Positions 34,998 to 44,033 are shown, counted from the first letter of the stretch. The stretch is DNA of 46,059 nt from Candidatus Segatella mututuai (GCA_002439605.1 DJOI01000019.1:1-46059); one strand, 5' to 3'. Made by a program: numbers and translations. The notes: generated from the letters alone by a model not told the origin.

Positions 34998-35903
34998 TTA
35001 TTTTAAATGTTCCAAATCCAACGAACTCATCTCATTGCCACGACGCAAGATTACGGCACGCATCTCGTCGATGTCGCAGTTCCAAGACTCCTGCATATAG
35101 GAGCGTACCTTCTCCAACTTCTGCTCCAAGGCCTCGACAGCGGTATCGCCGCCTACCTTCTTGGCATCAGCCAGGATATTATCCCAGTAGCTCTGAGTAT
35201 GAGTGATATAGCCAGAGAGCATCTCTGCGAAATCCTCGGCGCCCTCTGACATAGCATAAGGAGTGATAAATCCTGCGCCATGAGCTGTACTGTCTGCTAT
35301 CTGATACCAGTTACCACTGATATAACCCGACTCGGTAATCTTGTTGAAAGAAGTATCGTATGGCTTCTTCTGGTTGAGAATGTGAGTAAACTCATGATGC
35401 ATGGTATGGAAGTAATACTCGGTCATCGAGTCATAGTCCTTCAACACTTTGTCTGAGAGTTCGTTCACCATATAAAGAGTTACCTTGAGACCACCCTCGG
35501 CGGTACCCAGCACCACAGTACCATTGCTATTGTATGCATAGCTACCTACCAAGTGGATTACTCTAGGAATATTGCTCTTCACGAAGTCCTGGCCCATAGA
35601 CTCTGCGTAAGCATCGAGCCACATATACTTCACCAGGATGGCTAACTTGGCCGACTTGGCTGAATCGGCTGGAACCAATGTATAAGAATAGTCGCTCTCG
35701 ATGTCTTCCATCTTATACTTGAAGTCGATGTTGTATGGACTGGTATAATTCTTCTGCAACCAAAGGTCCAGTGCATCACGGTTAGGGGATGTCACAGGGA
35801 AGATGGTTGGCTGATCTGGATCGTCGTCAGAGCATGAGACGAATCCCAAGCCAGCTGTCAATGCCAACATCAATGCGAATATATAATGTTTCATGTCCTT
35901 CAT
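34998..35903 (-). CDS. Zinc metallohydrolase-like lipoprotein (HExxH, substrate-import-associated)
   Basis: 301 residues, lipobox with Cys24 (LTAGLGFVSC, then SDDDPDQ). HHEFTH with the HExxH motif at 170-174 is followed by ILNQKKPYDTSFNKI and, near 220, YAMSEGAEDFAEM, which offers the third ligand Glu in a gluzincin arrangement. This matches the family of substrate import-associated zinc metallohydrolase lipoproteins found beside SusC/SusD pairs (TIGR04549). It probably sits on the cell surface next to the SusCD transporter and trims or unfolds its ligand. Start at 35903 (MKDMKHYIF) or at the Met three codons later. It follows SusD by 43 nt. Confidence 0.85.
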   Translation of the reverse strand: MKDMKHYIFALMLALTAGLGFVSCSDDDPDQPTIFPVTSPNRDALDLWLQKNYTSPYNIDFKYKMEDIESDYSYTLVPADSAKSAKLAILVKYMWLDAYAESMGQDFVKSNIPRVIHLVGSYAYNSNGTVVLGTAEGGLKVTLYMVNELSDKVLKDYDSMTEYYFHTMHHEFTHILNQKKPYDTSFNKITESGYISGNWYQIADSTAHGAGFITPYAMSEGAEDFAEMLSGYITHTQSYWDNILADAKKVGGDTAVEALEQKLEKVRSYMQESWNCDIDEMRAVILRRGNEMSSLDLEHLK

Positions 35904-35946
35904 TGTTAAAATATATTCTGTTCTTTATATTATATAATAATGTATA

Positions 35947-37536
35947 TTACTTCCCTGCACGTGGATTAGCAGGCAAACCTGCATTGATTACATCCTGTGG
36001 CAACTGGATGGCTAGGCGTGGGTCGCGAGCCTCCATGGTGTCTGTAACCTCAGTAATCTTGTAGTTGCTACGCACGGTGCGACGATAGATGGTAATGCCA
36101 TAACGCTTCACATCCTGCATACGCAAGCCCTCATGGATGGTCATGATGCGACGCAAATGGAGAATGCACTGCAAGAGTGGCTCCTCGTTAGTCTGGTCGA
36201 TGTCGAAAGAGGTATGCAACTTCTTGCGTGGCGTAGGCGACATTGGCTCGTAATATGGAGTATTGGCATCGCTATAGAATGCCTTGATGTTATCCAATGT
36301 AAGCTTGGTTACACCAGCTGTACCATAGGCTGCGAGTTCTGTGTTCAGGTCGTCAACGGCACCCTGATAGTCGTGGCTCAAGGCTTTGGCCTCGGCACGT
36401 ACCAAAAGAGTTTCATCGGTTGTGAAGTCGGTAAACACAGAGTGTGGAGTACCAATACCAGCCTGAATATCGCTGTATTCGAAGTCGTATGGTATCTTGC
36501 GTACGATGTACTTAGACATAGACGGATTGAAGAACACCACGTAATGGAGCACGTCTACGCTCTTGCCCCAAGGACCCGTAGACTCCAGAGTCTCCTTAGA
36601 CGAGATGAACGCACTATGTGAGTACTTTTCGCCATAAAGATAAGGACCATCGATGGCACCCCACTCTGACACCACTACCTGCAACAAGAGGTTGGCCTTG
36701 ACACTTGAGCTGATATAGCCATTTGGCGCAATCTGCTGATTGACTGAAAGTTTACTCCAGGAATCCCAATCACGCAACAAGTTGGAAGGATTGCTTCCCA
36801 ATACAAGGTTGGCATACTCGATAGCCTTGTCGTACTTGTGATAATACAAATAGAAACGTGCGGCAAAAGCCTGGGCAGCAGAGGTATTGAAGTGGTACTT
36901 AGGCTTCTCGAAGTTATTCTTGCCCACCAGCTTCAGGCCCTCCAAGAGGTCTGCCTCAATCTTGGCGTAAAGCTCTGCCAAAGTTCCACGCTCGTACTTG
37001 CCTGTAACATTGGTCTCTGCCTGCACAGGGTAAGGCAAGCCCATATCGGTATCGGCTGTAGTCTCATCGTATGCCTGACAGAAGATGTTGGCAAGCTGGA
37101 ACATCGTATAGGCACGGCAAAGGAGAGCCTCGCCCTTCTGTCCCTCATACTCGCTCTGCTCCTCTTGACTCAACGAATTGATATGAGCCAAAGCGATGTT
37201 GGCTGTGGTGACGGCGCCATAATAATCGGTCCAGATACCATCTGGCGACTCGTTATCATCGTCGGTGATGTCTTCCCATCGATAAGCCTGTCCCTGAAAA
37301 CGGCTGGCCTCATCCCAACCTGTATTCACATTCATGTCGCTATTGTCAGAGTACATCTCCAACAAATAGGCAGGATGGCGAGTAGGATAAGCGCTGGTAA
37401 GCAACTTGCTCACGTCGCTTGGACTCTGCAAATCCAAGCGGCTATCTGGCTGCTTGTCCAAATAATCGTTACATGAGGTCATGCCCAGTGTCATGCCCAT
37501 GGCAACGATAGCGATATATATATTCTTTATCTTCAT
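35947..37536 (-). CDS. SusD/RagB-family nutrient-binding lipoprotein
   Basis: 529 residues from the ATG at 37536. An in-frame Met at 37563 overlaps the SusC stop and lacks a signal sequence at its start, so MKIKNIYIAIVAMGMTLGMT, ending in lipobox Cys22 (SCNDYLDKQPD), is preferred. SusD hallmarks: NDYLDKQPDSRLDLQSPSDV, TPR-like helices (GEALLCRAYTMFQLANIFCQ at about 140-160, AQAFAARFYLYYHKYDKAIE near 225), and the C-terminal domain ending RLAIQLPQDVINAGLPANP. It forms the lid over the SusC barrel on the outer surface. Proteolysis genes follow, so its ligand may be peptide or protein, as for RagB. Gap to SusC is 16 nt. Confidence 0.95.
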   Translation of the reverse strand: MKIKNIYIAIVAMGMTLGMTSCNDYLDKQPDSRLDLQSPSDVSKLLTSAYPTRHPAYLLEMYSDNSDMNVNTGWDEASRFQGQAYRWEDITDDDNESPDGIWTDYYGAVTTANIALAHINSLSQEEQSEYEGQKGEALLCRAYTMFQLANIFCQAYDETTADTDMGLPYPVQAETNVTGKYERGTLAELYAKIEADLLEGLKLVGKNNFEKPKYHFNTSAAQAFAARFYLYYHKYDKAIEYANLVLGSNPSNLLRDWDSWSKLSVNQQIAPNGYISSSVKANLLLQVVVSEWGAIDGPYLYGEKYSHSAFISSKETLESTGPWGKSVDVLHYVVFFNPSMSKYIVRKIPYDFEYSDIQAGIGTPHSVFTDFTTDETLLVRAEAKALSHDYQGAVDDLNTELAAYGTAGVTKLTLDNIKAFYSDANTPYYEPMSPTPRKKLHTSFDIDQTNEEPLLQCILHLRRIMTIHEGLRMQDVKRYGITIYRRTVRSNYKITEVTDTMEARDPRLAIQLPQDVINAGLPANPRAGK

Positions 37537-37552
37537 TTTATGATATGCAATA

Positions 37553-40500
37553 TTAAAGTCCAAGTTTCAATGTTAATGTAAACTGCTTTGGCATTGGCGA
37601 TGCCACACCACCTGAATTCATAAACTCAGGGTCCTGACCATTCAACTTCTTATCGGCATAGATCAAGAAGAGGTTGGTAGCCTGAATCTTCAGAGAGATG
37701 TTGTTGACAGCCGAGCCTTCGAACCACTGACGTGGGAAATCGTAAGCCAAGGAGATTTCCTTCATACGGATGAAGTCGCCCTTAGCCGTACGAACTGAGG
37801 TGTAGTTATAAGCATTGTATGCTGTAGACAACAAGGTACTATTCTTCTCATACTCATACTTGCTCACGATACCCGGTACATTGGTAATGCTCTCATCACC
37901 AGGCTGCATCCAGCGGTTTACGAAAGAATGAGTCATGGAAGTCAAGTCATTGTACTTGGCGCTAAACACAGGGTCCAGACGAACCACGTTGCCAAAGGCG
38001 TAAGTCAAGAACACATTGAGATGGAATCCCTTGTAAGAGAATACATTACCGAGCGAACCATTATAGATAGGATCGGTAGAGCCCTCATACTTCAGATAAT
38101 CTGTATTGTTACGCTCCTGGAAGTTGATGTCGCCCACAGTCTGCTCTCCCTTCTCGTTGATGACGATAGGATAACCCTGGCTGCTGATGCCCACGAATGG
38201 GATAGAGAACAACGCACGAGCAGGATAACCCTGCTTGGCAAAACCATTACCACGTACGAGGTCGATGACACGACCCTGGTTATAGAGATTGGTAATCTCC
38301 GTGCGGTTATGAGAGTAGATGAAGCTGGTCTGCCAGCTAAAGTCCTTGGTCTTGATGTTGGTAGAAGAGATACTGAGCTCCTCACCCCAAGACTTCATAT
38401 CACCCACGTTGGCATAAGCTATACCCTGGAGCTGTGTAACGGTAGGCGCAATCTCGTCAAAGTTGCGACGCTGGTATACATCGAATGTAACATTCAAGCG
38501 ATCATGGAAGAAACCGGCGTCTACACCAAAGTTGAACTCATGCTTCTTCTCGTATGTCAAATCATCGTTTCCTAAGGCTGACACCTGATAGGCCAATTCC
38601 TTGTCGCCTACTGCTGGGCGATAGGTGGTATACATACCCAACTTGGTAAGGGCGTTGCAGTAAGAAGCATCCGGAGGTGTACCTGTCAAAGAGTAAGACA
38701 CGCGGAAAGTCAAGTGGCTCAATGGGTTGAGCTTCTCAAACCAGTTTTCCTCATGCACATTCCAAGCACCAGACACGTTCCAAGTAGGCATCCAGCGAGC
38801 TGTGGTGGTACGTCCCATCTGGTTAGAGCCCTCATAGCGGAATGTACCGTTTACTACATATTTACCATTATAAGAATAGGTACCATTGGCATAGAAAGCC
38901 GCTGTACGTGAAGAGGTGTTGCGGAGGCTATAGTAATTACTGTTCTCCTGATTCAACTTCTTGAAGTATTGATACTCAAAATAAGCAGTCTCGCCACGAT
39001 AGTTCATACCCCAGCCATTGAAGTAAGTACGGTTACGGCTGATGTCTGTAGTCTCCATACCACCGAAGAGGTTGACGATATGCTTCTGTGCAAAGGTATG
39101 GTTATAGTTTACTGTGGCACGGAAGTCGTAATCGGTCATACGGTTCTCGGTACGCTGGTAAATACCGCCCTGTGGCAATATAGAGATAGGCAAAGCATAA
39201 AGGTCGTCCTTGTCGGTGAAGAGCAACTTGTTGTTGTCACGTATCAAGGTATTGTCCATCGCACGGTATGCCAAGGCCTGATTAGAGTCTTCGAGGATAT
39301 TGTGCTCCTGTGAAGAGGTGTTGTACTTGATGGCGCCCAACACACCAAACTCCAGTTCCTTGATAGGCTTCCACTTCATTTCCATCTGAAATTTCACGTC
39401 AGCCACATTCAAGTCGATATAGTTGCTCTCCAATTCATGCAGGATATTGAAGGCAGCATAATTGGCATGGTAATAAGTATTGGCATCGAGGGCACGAGAA
39501 GAGTTGAGGGCGTAAGAATAAGGGTTGATGTCGAAGTCACGCTTTACCTGACCAGACACAACGTCCACGTCCTGGCCCAATGTACCAGGAGCCTTCTGCT
39601 TACGATAAGAACCACTACCGATAATATTAACAGAGAGGTTATCGGTGATGCGGTGGCTCATGTTCAGACTCGCAGTGTAACGATTTACCTTGCTATCCTT
39701 GTACCATCCTGGATCTACCATGGCAGAAAGAGAAGCATAGTAGTTACTCTTATCGGTACCACCGCTTAAGCTAACAGAGTGGTTCTGCATAATGGCAGAA
39801 GAGAAGAGTTGCTTAAACCAGTTGGTATTTCTGTACTCAGCCTGCTGCAGGTAAGCATCCTGTGCCTCCTGTGTGTTGGCGAGACCGAAAGTACCTGTAG
39901 TAGGATTATAAGTGTTGATTAGCTCATACATCTTGCCATATACACCATAGTCGCTGCCATTGAGTATATCAGAGAGGTTGAGCCATCCCTTGTCTTTCAA
40001 CTCCTTATAGATGGCCATCTGGTCCTGAGAGTTGAGGATATCAAAATTGCTATAAGACGGAATCAAACGTGTGGTAAACTCACCAGTATAGTTGACGTGT
40101 GCCTGTCCTGACTTACCTTTCTTGGTGGTAACGACGATGACACCAGCCATTGCGCGCGCACCATATATAGAGGTGGCCGAACCATCTTTCAAAATTTGGA
40201 AGCTCTCGATGTCATCGGAGTTCAATCCGGCGATAGCGGAACTGATCAATGTCTCTGGGTCACCAGAAGCCAAGTCGTCGGCGCTAACATCCGAAACGTC
40301 CTCCATGATGACACCGTCAACAACCCAAAGAGGCTTAGAACTACCATAAATAGAGGTAGCACCACGCACACGAATCTTTGGAGCCGAACCAAAGGTACCG
40401 CTCACATTCTGTACTGACACACCTGCAGCGCGGCCTTCGAGCGAACGACTGATGTCGGCTACACCATTCAGCTTAGCCTCATCCGCATTCACCTTGTCTG

Positions 40501-40858
40501 TTGCTCCTGTAAACAATCTTCGGTCTGTCTTTTGCAAACCGGTCACGACGACTTCCTGTAACTGTGCCTCAGGCTTCATCACCACCTTCATGTTGGCAGC
40601 TGCAGGCAAAATCTGTGTTGTCATTCCAACATAGCTAAACTCTAACTTCGAGCCTGTCGGAACACTCATTTTAAACTTACCGTCAACGTCAGTGACAGTA
40701 CCTAAACTTTTTACCCCCCCCGAAATTACGACAGAGGCTCCAATGATAGGTTCACCATCATCCTGAGAAGTGACGACCCCAGATACTTCAACCTGGGCAA
40801 ACGCCATCCCTACGCTCATCAATAGACAAGCTAAAAACAGCGTGAGTCTTTTCTCCAT
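37553..40858 (-). CDS. SusC/RagA-family TonB-linked outer membrane transporter
   Basis: 1101 residues. Signal peptide MEKRLTLFLACLLMSVGMAFA; carboxypeptidase-regulatory-like domain at about 23-95 (VEVSGVVTSQDDGEPIIGAS, SVPTGSKLEFSYVGM); TonB-box region LQEVVVTGLQ near 100-109; plug domain at about 112-245 (RSLEGRAAGVSVQNVSG, KPLWVVDGVIMEDVSD, IESFQILKDGSATSIYGARA); then the barrel to the terminal FTLTLKLGL. It imports ligands captured with SusD using TonB energy. First gene of the locus with SusD, HExxH lipoprotein, DUF4302, BACON-like, GLUG and M6 genes, so a peptide/protein ligand is more likely than a glycan (inference). Codons 46-49 hold a run of eight G. Promoter at 40909-40916. Confidence 0.96.
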   Translation of the reverse strand: MEKRLTLFLACLLMSVGMAFAQVEVSGVVTSQDDGEPIIGASVVISGGVKSLGTVTDVDGKFKMSVPTGSKLEFSYVGMTTQILPAAANMKVVMKPEAQLQEVVVTGLQKTDRRLFTGATDKVNADEAKLNGVADISRSLEGRAAGVSVQNVSGTFGSAPKIRVRGATSIYGSSKPLWVVDGVIMEDVSDVSADDLASGDPETLISSAIAGLNSDDIESFQILKDGSATSIYGARAMAGVIVVTTKKGKSGQAHVNYTGEFTTRLIPSYSNFDILNSQDQMAIYKELKDKGWLNLSDILNGSDYGVYGKMYELINTYNPTTGTFGLANTQEAQDAYLQQAEYRNTNWFKQLFSSAIMQNHSVSLSGGTDKSNYYASLSAMVDPGWYKDSKVNRYTASLNMSHRITDNLSVNIIGSGSYRKQKAPGTLGQDVDVVSGQVKRDFDINPYSYALNSSRALDANTYYHANYAAFNILHELESNYIDLNVADVKFQMEMKWKPIKELEFGVLGAIKYNTSSQEHNILEDSNQALAYRAMDNTLIRDNNKLLFTDKDDLYALPISILPQGGIYQRTENRMTDYDFRATVNYNHTFAQKHIVNLFGGMETTDISRNRTYFNGWGMNYRGETAYFEYQYFKKLNQENSNYYSLRNTSSRTAAFYANGTYSYNGKYVVNGTFRYEGSNQMGRTTTARWMPTWNVSGAWNVHEENWFEKLNPLSHLTFRVSYSLTGTPPDASYCNALTKLGMYTTYRPAVGDKELAYQVSALGNDDLTYEKKHEFNFGVDAGFFHDRLNVTFDVYQRRNFDEIAPTVTQLQGIAYANVGDMKSWGEELSISSTNIKTKDFSWQTSFIYSHNRTEITNLYNQGRVIDLVRGNGFAKQGYPARALFSIPFVGISSQGYPIVINEKGEQTVGDINFQERNNTDYLKYEGSTDPIYNGSLGNVFSYKGFHLNVFLTYAFGNVVRLDPVFSAKYNDLTSMTHSFVNRWMQPGDESITNVPGIVSKYEYEKNSTLLSTAYNAYNYTSVRTAKGDFIRMKEISLAYDFPRQWFEGSAVNNISLKIQATNLFLIYADKKLNGQDPEFMNSGGVASPMPKQFTLTLKLGL
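40714..40721 (-). repeat. G8 homopolymer early in the SusC gene
   Basis: Eight C on the plus strand, read as TCG GGG GGG GTA (Ser46-Val49). One base gained or lost would end the protein soon after, before the plug domain. Confidence 0.85.
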
Positions 40859-40908
40859 ATTTTTCTCGTCTTAATTTAAAAATTTATATTAATATTATTT
40901 ATCAGGTG

Positions 40909-40916
40909 CAAAATTA
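40909..40916 (-). promoter_or_regulatory. -7 promoter box of the SusC/D locus
   Basis: Minus-strand TAATTTTG (40916-40909), 50 nt before the ATG at 40858. No good TTTG lies at the usual distance. No ECF sigma/anti-sigma or hybrid sensor gene is adjacent. The rest of 40917-41093 is A/T-rich and shows nothing else. Confidence 0.55.
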
Positions 40917-41093
40917 CAAATATTTCTTAAAGAACCGAAGAAAAACGGAAAAAAATCATTATTTATTCAATAAAAAAAACAAATTCAACAAAATCCGCAC
41001 TAAATTATTGCAATTTATCACTCCACCTCATTCTTTTTTATTTAATAAACCTTTTAACAACCATCTTTGTTACATCTTCCTTTTTAGACAATT

Positions 41094-41138
41094 ACACCTT
41101 ATTATATATGTCATTCATCTACATATACAATAAGGTGT
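41094..41138 (-). terminator. Terminator after the sensor kinase gene
   Basis: Minus-strand arms ACACCTTATTGTATATG (41138-41122) and CATATATAATAAGGTGT (41110-41094) pair over 17 bp with one mismatch, loop of 11 nt, then AATTGTCTAAAAA, about 30 nt after the stop at 41171. Confidence 0.65.
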
Positions 41139-41170
41139 AGTATCAACCATAGTAAGGTGTTTTTCCTCCT

Positions 41171-42643
41171 TTACTTTCTGAGGGTAAACTCGAACTTCAA
41201 TCCTCCTTCCGGCAGATTGGCAGCCCGGATCGTTCCGCCATGCAACAGCACCGAGTTCTTGACGATGGCAAGTCCCAAGCCCGTGCCTCCCATCTTGCGG
41301 CTGCGCCCCTTGTCCACTCGATAGAAACGCTCGAAGATACGAGCCAGATGCTCCTGAGGAACTCCCTGTCCATTGTCGCGGAAGACGAAATGCCACTTGT
41401 TGCCAACCTCCTTTCCCTCCAATGTAATGGTTGTTCCTTCGCCGGCATAGGCTATTGCATTATCGGTAAGGTTGCGGAAGATGCTATAGAGCAGGCTACG
41501 GTTTCCCTTCACCACAATGCGCTCGGGCAGCAGGTTGTGGAAACTCATCTTGTGCTCCTCGCGCTCCAAGGCGGTTTCTTTCATGATGTCGCTTACCAAC
41601 TGCGTAACATCCACCGCCTCGAAATCAATCATATCCGAGCCATCGTCCAGACGGTTGAGCGTGGAAATATCACGCAAGAGCGAGGTGAGCCTTTCACTTT
41701 GGGCATAACAGCGCTGCAGGAACTGCTGCTTCATGTCTTCGCTGATGCGCGGATTGTCGATAATGGTCTCCAAATAGCCTTGTATGCTTGCCACTGGCGT
41801 TTTCAGTTCGTGGGCTATGTTCTGGGTAAGCTGCCGTTTCAGGATGTCCTGTTCCCTGCGCGTAGTCTGTATGCGCTTGTACATCTTGATGATGCGCTCG
41901 GCTATTTCGCCCAACTCGTCGTTGGGGAACTTTGCCAAATCTTCCACCTCAAGGCTCTCGTTATGGTCGGCTTTGTAGGCAAAGATACGCAACTTGGTCA
42001 CATTTTTCCCCAACCGATGCATAAACCGATAAAGCACAATGGTAAGAAGTATGATGGCAAAGATGGCAAACCAGATGTAGTGCTGGTCGGCCTTCAACGA
42101 CTTGGAGAGGTCGTTGTTGTAGGGCAAAGCGCTTCGGATGATGATGGAATCGGCAGGAAAATAGGTTGCCACGTAAAAGTAATCGTGCTTCAAGGTCTTC
42201 GACTGTCGCTCCACGCTCGAACCTTGTCCTGTCCGCAGCGCCTCTTGTATCTCCTTGCGGTTGATATGATTGGGGAAACTGTCGAAGTCTTTGCGCATAT
42301 TGTCGTACACCACCTTTCCGTCTGGACGAATCAAGGTGACACGTAAGTCCTTGCTCTCGTGCTCTTTTACAAAAGCACTCAACTTGTCGCGCGCCACGTC
42401 TACAACTCTCCCATTACCACCACTCAGAATGATTCCCTTGTCGTGAGCCAACGACAAGTCTTCCTCCAACAGTTCATTATAGTTGCTTAATCTCAACGTA
42501 AGCGTGCTTATCTTGAACTGCTTCTCGCGAGTCTGCTGAAAGATGATAAAGCTGACTGCAAACACCAAGAATACAGCCAACACCATGAGATAGAGTCGAC
42601 GACCTAGCTTCGACTTCGTTTCTCTAAATTCGTACATATCCAC
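41171..42643 (-). CDS. Two-component sensor histidine kinase (PhoR-like)
   Basis: Inner-membrane kinase of 490 residues. Two membrane segments (about 17-36, LYLMVLAVFLVFAVSFIIFQ, and about 189-206) bracket a periplasmic sensor of some 150 residues. A HAMP-like linker follows (about 207-262, ELGEIAERIIKMYKRIQT), then the phospho-acceptor His278 in NIAHELKTPVASIQGYLE. The ATPase domain shows the N box FRNLTDNAIAYA, G1 FRDNGQGVP, F box FERFYRVDKG and G2 GGTGLGLAIVK. The ATG at 42643 is followed by a second Met two codons later. It lies 18 nt after its response regulator. The signal sensed is not readable; the SusC/D locus starting 313 nt beyond its end could be a target, by position only. Confidence 0.95.
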   Translation of the reverse strand: MDMYEFRETKSKLGRRLYLMVLAVFLVFAVSFIIFQQTREKQFKISTLTLRLSNYNELLEEDLSLAHDKGIILSGGNGRVVDVARDKLSAFVKEHESKDLRVTLIRPDGKVVYDNMRKDFDSFPNHINRKEIQEALRTGQGSSVERQSKTLKHDYFYVATYFPADSIIIRSALPYNNDLSKSLKADQHYIWFAIFAIILLTIVLYRFMHRLGKNVTKLRIFAYKADHNESLEVEDLAKFPNDELGEIAERIIKMYKRIQTTRREQDILKRQLTQNIAHELKTPVASIQGYLETIIDNPRISEDMKQQFLQRCYAQSERLTSLLRDISTLNRLDDGSDMIDFEAVDVTQLVSDIMKETALEREEHKMSFHNLLPERIVVKGNRSLLYSIFRNLTDNAIAYAGEGTTITLEGKEVGNKWHFVFRDNGQGVPQEHLARIFERFYRVDKGRSRKMGGTGLGLAIVKNSVLLHGGTIRAANLPEGGLKFEFTLRK

Positions 42644-42661
42644 TCCTACCTTTTATTATAT

Positions 42662-43357
42662 CTATGCGTCAAAATAGTAGCCAAAGCCCAAACGGGTAAC
42701 AATACACTTGGCGAACTTGCCTATTTTTTTGCGCATACGCGTGATGTTGACATCCACAGTGCGGTCGAGCACAAGCACGTCCTTGGGCCATACGCGGTCG
42801 ATGAGCTCTTGACGTGAGAATACTCTTCCACGCTCCTCCAGCAACAGGCGGAGCAACTCAAACTCGGTCTTGGTGAACGGAACGTCCTCGCCGTCCACAC
42901 TCACCGACTTCTTGTCGAGATTGAGCAACAAGCCCTGATAACTGATGACGGTAGGTTCTTCGGCTCCTACCTGCTTGCTGGCGGTACGACGCAACACAGC
43001 ACGCACTCTCACCATCACCTCGCGGATAGAGAAAGGCTTGGAGATATAGTCATCGGCTCCTAAGTTGAACCCCGTCACCGTGTCGTTCTCTGTATCACGG
43101 GCTGTAAGGAAGATGATAGGAATATGGGCTGTCGTCTCGCTGGTCTTCAACTGCTTGGCGAGTTGGAAACCACTCATCCCTCCCATCATCACATCAAGAA
43201 GCAGGAGATTGAAAGACGCTATGTCTTTCTCCAAGGCCTCTTCTGCCGAATTGGCGGTCTCTACCTGATAACCTTCGGTCTCAAGATTAAACTTCAGTAT
43301 TTCACAGAGATCCTGCTCATCATCGACTACCAATATTCTGCTGTCTTTTTCGTCCAT
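42662..43357 (-). CDS. Response regulator, OmpR/PhoB family
   Basis: 231 residues from the ATG at 43357 (MDEKDSRILVVDDEQDLCEI). The frame runs back to a TTG at 43387, but the -7 box at 43385-43392 overlaps that, so the shorter form is right. Receiver domain about 6-120: acidic pair VDDE at 11-14, phospho-acceptor Asp55 in LLLLDVMMGG, Thr in FLTARDTEND and Lys in ISKPFSIREV. Winged-helix DNA-binding domain about 135-231 (PFTKTEFELLRLLLEERGRV, TVDVNITRMRKKIGKF, TRLGFGYYFDA). The kinase gene follows 18 nt downstream. A GTTACAA-N8-TTGTAAC inverted repeat just upstream of its promoter suggests autoregulation. Confidence 0.95.
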   Translation of the reverse strand: MDEKDSRILVVDDEQDLCEILKFNLETEGYQVETANSAEEALEKDIASFNLLLLDVMMGGMSGFQLAKQLKTSETTAHIPIIFLTARDTENDTVTGFNLGADDYISKPFSIREVMVRVRAVLRRTASKQVGAEEPTVISYQGLLLNLDKKSVSVDGEDVPFTKTEFELLRLLLEERGRVFSRQELIDRVWPKDVLVLDRTVDVNITRMRKKIGKFAKCIVTRLGFGYYFDA

Positions 43358-43384
43358 AATCGCAACTTGTTTAATATTACGGCG

Positions 43385-43420
43385 CAAAGTTACAACTTTT
43401 ATCTTGTAACATGCGTTACG
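43385..43420 (-). promoter_or_regulatory. Promoter and candidate operator of the two-component operon
   Basis: Minus-strand TAACTTTG (43392-43385). Overlapping and upstream are GTTACAA (43389-43395) and TTGTAAC (43404-43410), a perfect 7-bp inverted repeat with 8-nt spacer, and a further GTTACG at 43415-43420 that forms GTAAC-ATGC-GTTAC with the second half-site. The half-site spacing suits a dimeric winged-helix regulator. Confidence 0.55.
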
Positions 43421-43623
43421 TTTGATTACAATTCTATGTCATTTTACTAAAAAGAGAAACCTACCAATCCCAGGCCAGTTTCCCGATATTCATAATTCTC
43501 AAAACACTTTAATTTATACCTAAACACTTAATTATCTCAAAAAAAAGAAGGAAATGGCGCAACACAAGAACGCACATCGCCAACGAGATGCATTCCATGC
43601 AAGATGTAAATAAGTGGTAGTGG

Positions 43624-43764
43624 TTATTTTGACTTACCCGAACTTTTCCCAAACCTAATCAAAAGAGAAATGCCAAATAAATACTCAAAAACATCCTTTA
43701 CCCATATATTACATCTACATCCATTTTCTAATTTCAAGTCAATGGTTTCACAACCATCGGTCAT
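43624..43764 (-). CDS. Candidate 46-residue small protein with its own promoter
   Basis: The ATG at 43764 opens 46 codons: MTDGCETIDLKLENGCRCNI, then WVKDVFEYLFGISLLIRFGK and SSGKSK, stop at 43624-43626. A TAACTTTG box (43779-43772) ends 7 nt before the ATG, so the mRNA would have almost no leader. Three Cys at 5, 16 and 18 and a short hydrophobic stretch (EYLFGISLLI) are visible. I do not recognise a family; I have an unverified impression of similar stretches elsewhere in Prevotella, which would make it a dispersed repeat. The rest of 43421-44025 shows no other gene. Confidence 0.35.
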   Translation of the reverse strand: MTDGCETIDLKLENGCRCNIWVKDVFEYLFGISLLIRFGKSSGKSK

Positions 43765-43771
43765 CCAATTG

Positions 43772-43779
43772 CAAAGTTA
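43772..43779 (-). promoter_or_regulatory. -7 box in front of the 46-residue ORF
   Basis: Minus-strand TAACTTTG. No clear -33 element at 19-21 nt. It could alternatively add a long leader to the response-regulator transcript. Confidence 0.4.
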
Positions 43780-44025
43780 CATAAAAAATTACACGATATA
43801 GCCTTTAAATCGAGAAAAAATCATTTTCCGGGTAATTTTTAGCTTATTTAAGACTTTTACCGAAAGCCAACAGGAAAAAGAAGGCTTAAAGCTAACTAAA
43901 GTTCATGTCGTACGTTCATAGTTGCCAATGTGGCAAAAAGGGAACAAACGAATAGTTTTTGTGTTTTTTAGCACAATGTTGTCAAATTAGCTACTAAAAA
44001 ATTTCTCTGAACAATTTCTTATTCT

Positions 44026-44033
44026 TAATTTTG
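44026..44033 (+). promoter_or_regulatory. -7 promoter box of the small HTH gene
   Basis: TAATTTTG, 46 nt before the ATG at 44080; -33 element weak. Confidence 0.55.

Noticed and set aside
41240..42346. Plus-strand ORF of 368 codons
   Set aside because: Antisense to the histidine kinase; no recognisable content.
43421..44025. tRNA or other structured RNA gene in the 600-nt gap
   Set aside because: No cloverleaf-like arms, TTC loop or CCA-like end were found on reading both strands.
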